From contig JBOHLG010000004.1 in the NCBI GenBank assembly GCA_050729515.1, positions 62,001 through 126,000 of the forward strand: a stretch of 64,000 nt of DNA, written 5' to 3'. Positions 60,569 to 64,000 of this stretch are shown here, piece after piece. Source of the stretch: Acaudatibacter sp050729515 (GTDB taxonomy: Bacteria > Pseudomonadota > Alphaproteobacteria > Caulobacterales > Caulobacteraceae). The notes under the pieces were generated by a model. That model saw only the letters and a list, made by a program, of their open reading frames with translations, was not told the origin of the DNA and searched no databases. Numbering within the stretch: the first letter of the stretch is position 1; the number at the start of each line of letters is the position of its first letter. The position numbers and the translations under genes were made by a program.

Positions 60569-61392
60569 TCGATCCCGACCACATACAGTCCCAGCCGGTC
60601 GGCCAGCGCGCGGACCTCGTCCAGGTCGAGGACCAGCAGACCGCCCGCCTCCCCGGCGACGCCGGCCAGCCCGGCGCGGGCGGCCAGTCGGATGGTGGCC
60701 GGCCCAACGGTCGGCAGATCGACCCGGCGGTCTTGTCCCGGTTTACAGGCTTTGACCAGGACCCCGCGCCGGCGTCGAGGCGAGCCTCGGACCGCGGCGG
60801 GCAAGGCGGCTGTGCGGCGAAGCATCGCGTCGGTCCCCTCTTGGGCCTCGAGGGCGAGGACGATGCCGCCGCAGGCCACCGCGCCTTGGCCGATGTCGAG
60901 TTCGCCAATCGCTCTGGCCGCCTCGAAGGCCCGAGCCATGTCGGCCTCGTCCCGGCCCATCGGATGATGGTCGCCGAGCGCGCCAGGCCGCAGAAGAAGC
61001 TCAGCCATGACCTCGCCGGCCCCCACGGCGCGAAAGCCCTCTTCCTCGAAGGCGGTCAACATGAACGAGAGCAGCGCGTCATCGCCCTTGGAGGCCGCCG
61101 CTAGCGCTCCCGGGAGCAACTTGAGCGCAAGAGCGTCCGGCTCCAGTCTGGTGAAATCCGGTCTCGCGACCGTCCCGGCCAGGCAAATTTCGGCGCAACC
61201 GGCCCTCCGCAACGCCTCCACCGAGGCGCCGACCTGATCGACGCGGGCCTCCGATCCGTCGAATTCCAAGAGGTCGGGTTGCGGTGCGCCTGCAAGGCGC
61301 AGGACGAAGATCGGCCGCCCGATCCTGCGGCAGTGGCGGGCGAGGTGGACCGGCAATGAGCCGCCGCCCGCCAGCAGACCCAGCTTGCCCAT
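60565..61392 (-). CDS. lpxI: UDP-2,3-diacylglucosamine pyrophosphatase, LpxI type
   Basis: 275 residues: KLGLLAGGGSLPVHLARHC at the start, then LLPGALAAASKGDDALLSFM, FRAVGAGEVMAELLLRPGAL, and the C-terminal VKACKPGQDRRVDLPTVGPA and GLYVVGID. LpxI replaces LpxH in Alphaproteobacteria, hydrolysing UDP-diacyl-GlcN to lipid X by a different mechanism. The ATG at 61392 is 12 bases after the lpxA stop. Confidence 0.95.
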   Translation of the reverse strand: MGKLGLLAGGGSLPVHLARHCRRIGRPIFVLRLAGAPQPDLLEFDGSEARVDQVGASVEALRRAGCAEICLAGTVARPDFTRLEPDALALKLLPGALAAASKGDDALLSFMLTAFEEEGFRAVGAGEVMAELLLRPGALGDHHPMGRDEADMARAFEAARAIGELDIGQGAVACGGIVLALEAQEGTDAMLRRTAALPAAVRGSPRRRRGVLVKACKPGQDRRVDLPTVGPATIRLAARAGLAGVAGEAGGLLVLDLDEVRALADRLGLYVVGID

Positions 61393-61403
61393 CACAGGCC
61401 CGC

Positions 61404-62198
61404 CTATTCCTCCCGTCTGGGCATGGTAATGGGCCGATCCGAATCGGCTCGGATGAACTCGATGACCTCCATCACTTCTGGCGAAGAGGCGTATGCGCAG
61501 GCGGTATCCTCGAGCCGCTCCTGAAAGGCGCCCTCCTCCGCGAAAAGCATGCGATACGCCGCCCGGAGGGTGTTGATGGTCTCCCTGGGAAAACCCCTCC
61601 TCTTGAGGCCGACAAGATTGAGCCCTTCGAGATGGGCGTGATTGCCCCACACATTGCCATATGGGATGACGTCATGATTGATCCCGGCCATTCCGCCGAT
61701 GAAGGCATGCCGGCCAAGTCTGGTGTTCTGGTGGGCGGCCGAGAGACCGCCCATGATCACGTAGTCCTCGACCCTCACGTGACCGCCGAGGGTGGCCGAG
61801 TTGATCAGAATGACGTGATCCCCGACCTGGCAATCATGGGCCACATGCGCGCCGACGTAGAATAGGCAGTCACTTCCAACCTTGGTCACACCGCCTCCGG
61901 CCGCGGTGCCCGTGTGCATGGTCACATGTTCACGGATGAGGTTGCGTGCGCCGATTTCAAGTATTGTGGGCTCGCCCTTATGGGCGGTGTGCTGAGGCGG
62001 CGCGCCTAGCACGGCGAAAGGATAAACGAGGCACTCCGGGCCGATCCTCGTGCGTCCCTCGACAATAACGTGAGAAAGAAGTCTGGTGCGGTCCCCGAGG
62101 CTGACTTCCGGCCCCACCATGCAATAGGCACCGATCTCCACATCCCGCCCAATCCGTGCACGATGGTCGACGACCGCGGTGGGATGGATCAGACTCAC
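61404..62198 (-). CDS. lpxA: UDP-N-acetylglucosamine O-acyltransferase
   Basis: 264-residue left-handed beta-helix trimer that adds the first 3-hydroxyacyl chain to UDP-GlcNAc. MSLIHPTAVVDHRARIGRDV opens the hexapeptide repeats; the catalytic histidine lies in REHVTMHTGTAAGGGVTKVG and HVAHDCQVGDHVILINSATL follows; the C-terminal helical part holds GLNLVGLKRRGFPRETINTL. Overlaps fabZ by four bases (ATGA). Confidence 0.97.
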   Translation of the reverse strand: MSLIHPTAVVDHRARIGRDVEIGAYCMVGPEVSLGDRTRLLSHVIVEGRTRIGPECLVYPFAVLGAPPQHTAHKGEPTILEIGARNLIREHVTMHTGTAAGGGVTKVGSDCLFYVGAHVAHDCQVGDHVILINSATLGGHVRVEDYVIMGGLSAAHQNTRLGRHAFIGGMAGINHDVIPYGNVWGNHAHLEGLNLVGLKRRGFPRETINTLRAAYRMLFAEEGAFQERLEDTACAYASSPEVMEVIEFIRADSDRPITMPRREE

Positions 62199-62671
62199 TT
62201 CCGGGTGTCGTAGAGCATGGCCGAAAACACCGCCTCGGCAGCCAGTCTGCCTCCCACCACGCCGCGGCCTTTGAATTTGACCACGTCGCCTCGCGAGCGA
62301 AGAACTTCGACTTCGAGCCTCAGGAGATCGCCGGGAACGACCGGGGCGCGAAAACGGGCGTCCTCCACCGACATGAAAAGGATGATCTTGCCCTGGGGAT
62401 CGACGTCCCAGGACTTGGACATCAGAAGTCCACCGGTCTGGGCGAGCGCTTCGATGATGAGAACCCCGGGCATGACCGGCTTGCCCGGAAAGTGTCCGGC
62501 GAAAAAGCTCTCATTGACGGTGACGCACTTGATGCCGACCACCGACTTTCCGGCGATGAAGTCCTCCGCTCGGTCGATGAAGAGAAAGGGCGGCCGGTGG
62601 GGGATGCGCCGCATGACCTCATCGACGTCGATCGTCTCGGCGGTCTCGCAGGCCTGAGCCTCGATGTTCAT
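62195..62671 (-). CDS. fabZ: 3-hydroxyacyl-ACP dehydratase
   Basis: 158-residue hot-dog fold dehydratase of type II fatty acid synthesis. Catalytic His in IPHRPPFLFIDRAEDF and Glu in FPGKPVMPGVLIIEALAQTG. The ATG at 62671 overlaps the lpxD stop. Its usual place between lpxD and lpxA balances fatty acid and lipid A synthesis by competing for 3-hydroxyacyl-ACP. Confidence 0.96.
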   Translation of the reverse strand: MNIEAQACETAETIDVDEVMRRIPHRPPFLFIDRAEDFIAGKSVVGIKCVTVNESFFAGHFPGKPVMPGVLIIEALAQTGGLLMSKSWDVDPQGKIILFMSVEDARFRAPVVPGDLLRLEVEVLRSRGDVVKFKGRGVVGGRLAAEAVFSAMLYDTRK

Positions 62672-63696
62672 TCCTCGCGCCCCTTCCCCGCCCGCCGGCC
62701 CGCCCTCAGACTCACCCATGCCGTTTCCCGCTTCCAACGGGTCAGCGGCCTGGCTGGATAGCCGCCCCAAGCCTCGCCGGCTGGAACATCCTTGGTGACG
62801 CCCGCCCCGGCCGAGATGCGCGCCCCGGCCCCGATCCGGATGTGTTCCACCGTTCCGGCCCGACCGCCGAACATGCAGCCATCACCGATCTCCACCGCTC
62901 CGGATATGCCGGTATGGGCGACGAGCACGCAATTGCGGCCGATGACGACGTTGTGGGCGATCTGGACCAGATTGTCGATCTTGGTGTTCTCGCCCACGAT
63001 GGTGTCCGAAAGGGCGCCGCGGTCGATGCAGGTTCCCGCCCCAACGGTCACCCCGTCCTGGAGCAGGACCCGGCCGAGCTGAGGCACATCCACCAGTCCC
63101 GCCGGTCCGGCTTCGACGCCGAAGCCGGCTTCTCCGATCACCGCCCCGGCGTGTATCTTCACTCGGTCCCCGACAAGGGCGAAGCCGACGATGGCGTTCG
63201 GCCCGACGATGCAGTCCCGACCAAGAGCGACACCTGGTCCGATCGCGGCGCCCGGCCCGATCCAGGTCCCGCGGCCCACTCTGGCGCCCGCCCCGACGCT
63301 CGCGCCAGGAGCGACGAAGGCGCCATCCTCGATTCTCGCTCCTGGATCGACGAGGGCCGATGATCGATTGAGGATCGGCCCATGCAGCGCCCCGGCGGCG
63401 GTCGCGAAGGCCGCGCGGGGCGTGGAGGATACGAGAGCGGAACAGGCGGCGGGAAGTCCATCGGCGCTCTCGCGCGCGATGAAACAGGCCCCGGCGCGGA
63501 TCGCCGAGAGCTCCTTTCTCAGCCTGGGATCCTGATAGAAGGCGACCTCAGAACGTCCGGCGTCGGCAAGAGAAGCGACCCCATCGATCTCTCGCCCGGC
63601 GTCGACCTTGGAGCCCAGTTCCGCCCCGGTCAGTTCCGCTAAAGCGTTCAGCCGAACCGGCCCGCGGGAGACGAAGAAGCGCGGGTCAGGCGCCAT
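62668..63696 (-). CDS. lpxD: UDP-3-O-acylglucosamine N-acyltransferase
   Basis: 342 residues. N-terminal uridine-binding domain (LAELTGAELGSKVDAGREID, EVAFYQDPRLRKELSAIRAG), then hexapeptide beta-helix repeats with the catalytic histidine in IDNLVQIAHNVVIGRNCVLV and a final AHTGISGAVEIGDGCMFGGR. Adds the second 3-hydroxyacyl chain. Followed by fabZ and preceded by the ompH gene. Confidence 0.96.
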   Translation of the reverse strand: MAPDPRFFVSRGPVRLNALAELTGAELGSKVDAGREIDGVASLADAGRSEVAFYQDPRLRKELSAIRAGACFIARESADGLPAACSALVSSTPRAAFATAAGALHGPILNRSSALVDPGARIEDGAFVAPGASVGAGARVGRGTWIGPGAAIGPGVALGRDCIVGPNAIVGFALVGDRVKIHAGAVIGEAGFGVEAGPAGLVDVPQLGRVLLQDGVTVGAGTCIDRGALSDTIVGENTKIDNLVQIAHNVVIGRNCVLVAHTGISGAVEIGDGCMFGGRAGTVEHIRIGAGARISAGAGVTKDVPAGEAWGGYPARPLTRWKRETAWVSLRAGRRAGKGREE

Positions 63697-63723
63697 CCTC
63701 GCCTCGCCGGGCCGAAATCGCGA

Positions 63724-64000
63724 CTATCGCCTCGCCGGAGCGGCTTGGGTTTGCAGATTCTCCAAATCGAAAGCGAACTGCTGAATGCGGCCGTTCAGCA
63801 TCGTCACCGCCTCGGCAGTGAGATCCATGGCTGGGCTGGAGATCAATACCGCGTTCTTGTTCAACATGACGCTGCACCGATGCTGGGTGTAGAGTTGCCG
63901 AGCGATCGGATCGAGCTCCTGGGCGATGCGGTTCAGCGCCTTTTGCTGGGTCGCCTGGACTTCCCTCTCTCGAAGCGCGGCCTTCTGCTGGAAGGCGGTG
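63724..64000 (-). CDS. OmpH/Skp-family periplasmic chaperone, 5' part outside window
   Basis: C-terminal 91 codons of an OmpH/Skp-like chaperone: alternating charged helix (KAALREREVQATQQKALNRI, AQELDPIARQLYTQHRCSVM) followed by the conserved strand LNKNAVLISSPAMDLTAEAV and a short tail. Skp holds unfolded outer-membrane proteins as a trimer. Gene order ompH-lpxD-fabZ-lpxA is standard in Proteobacteria. Confidence 0.85.
   Translation of the reverse strand, partial: TAFQQKAALREREVQATQQKALNRIAQELDPIARQLYTQHRCSVMLNKNAVLISSPAMDLTAEAVTMLNGRIQQFAFDLENLQTQAAPARR

Noticed and set aside
1..64000. tRNA genes, CRISPR arrays, prophage or insertion sequences
   Set aside because: No cloverleaf-like GC blocks with GTTCRA loops, no regular direct repeats and no integrase or transposase motifs were seen.

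Overview
The window is a GC-rich, gene-dense stretch of an alphaproteobacterial chromosome, most like Caulobacterales or a neighbouring order. Supporting signs are LpxI rather than LpxH in the lipid A cluster, a GAAC-N7-GAAC LexA box, an EcfG-type sigma factor with a matching promoter, CYP153, a large TonB-dependent receptor and many ATGA/GTGA gene overlaps. Genus cannot be fixed from the sequence alone. I see no rRNA, tRNA, CRISPR array, prophage or insertion sequence.

Region by region: 1-11.1 kb is a surface-polysaccharide locus: a GT4 glycosyltransferase (cut by the window edge), a fused mannose-1-phosphate guanylyltransferase/AGE isomerase, the KpsC and KpsS Kdo transferases (divergent), a DegT aminotransferase, a UDP-glucuronate 4-epimerase and an AsnB-type amidotransferase. 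11.1-15.4 kb holds a small His-rich exported protein, NAD(P)HX repair (nnrD), a histidine phosphatase, a thiolase-like protein and a frameshifted Coq4-family gene. 15.6-17.9 kb is glnB-glnA plus a GNAT. 17.9-22.0 kb carries a diiron ferritin-like protein, an SDR, a CYP153 alkane hydroxylase and a PhyH-type dioxygenase. 22.0-26.3 kb has a cysteine-rich SufR-like regulator overlapping a Rieske protein with a long helical tail, then parE. 26.3-29.8 kb is a tightly coupled operon (two VOC proteins, ArsR, SRPBCC, TetA-like MFS). 30-40 kb holds a TonB receptor, a class III aminotransferase with an SMP-30 lactonase, a TIR-TPR protein, an amino acid permease and an MBL hydrolase. 40.1-46.2 kb is a stress and signalling block: a two-component system, DUF1345, a KGG protein, an EgtB-EgtD fusion for ergothioneine and an EcfG-like sigma factor. 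46.2-50.9 kb has a quinone oxidoreductase, galE, an exported pentapeptide-repeat protein and aspS. 51.2-54.4 kb is trpGDC and lexA. 54.4-64 kb is comEC, gltX, gltA and the lipid A operon ompH-lpxD-fabZ-lpxA-lpxI-lpxB.

Most notable: (i) a single-polypeptide EgtB-EgtD fusion in the opposite order to fungal Egt1; (ii) an exact GGAAC-N16-CGTT promoter in front of the EcfG-like sigma gene, implying autoregulation; (iii) a 21-codon ORF ahead of trpGDC whose Shine-Dalgarno region appears complementary to 17 nt of the 16S rRNA 3' tail, followed by a GC-rich hairpin; (iv) three places where one missing base would restore a gene (Coq4 twice, nnrD once) and a fourth where it would give a GNAT gene a start, which points to either decay or homopolymer sequence errors.
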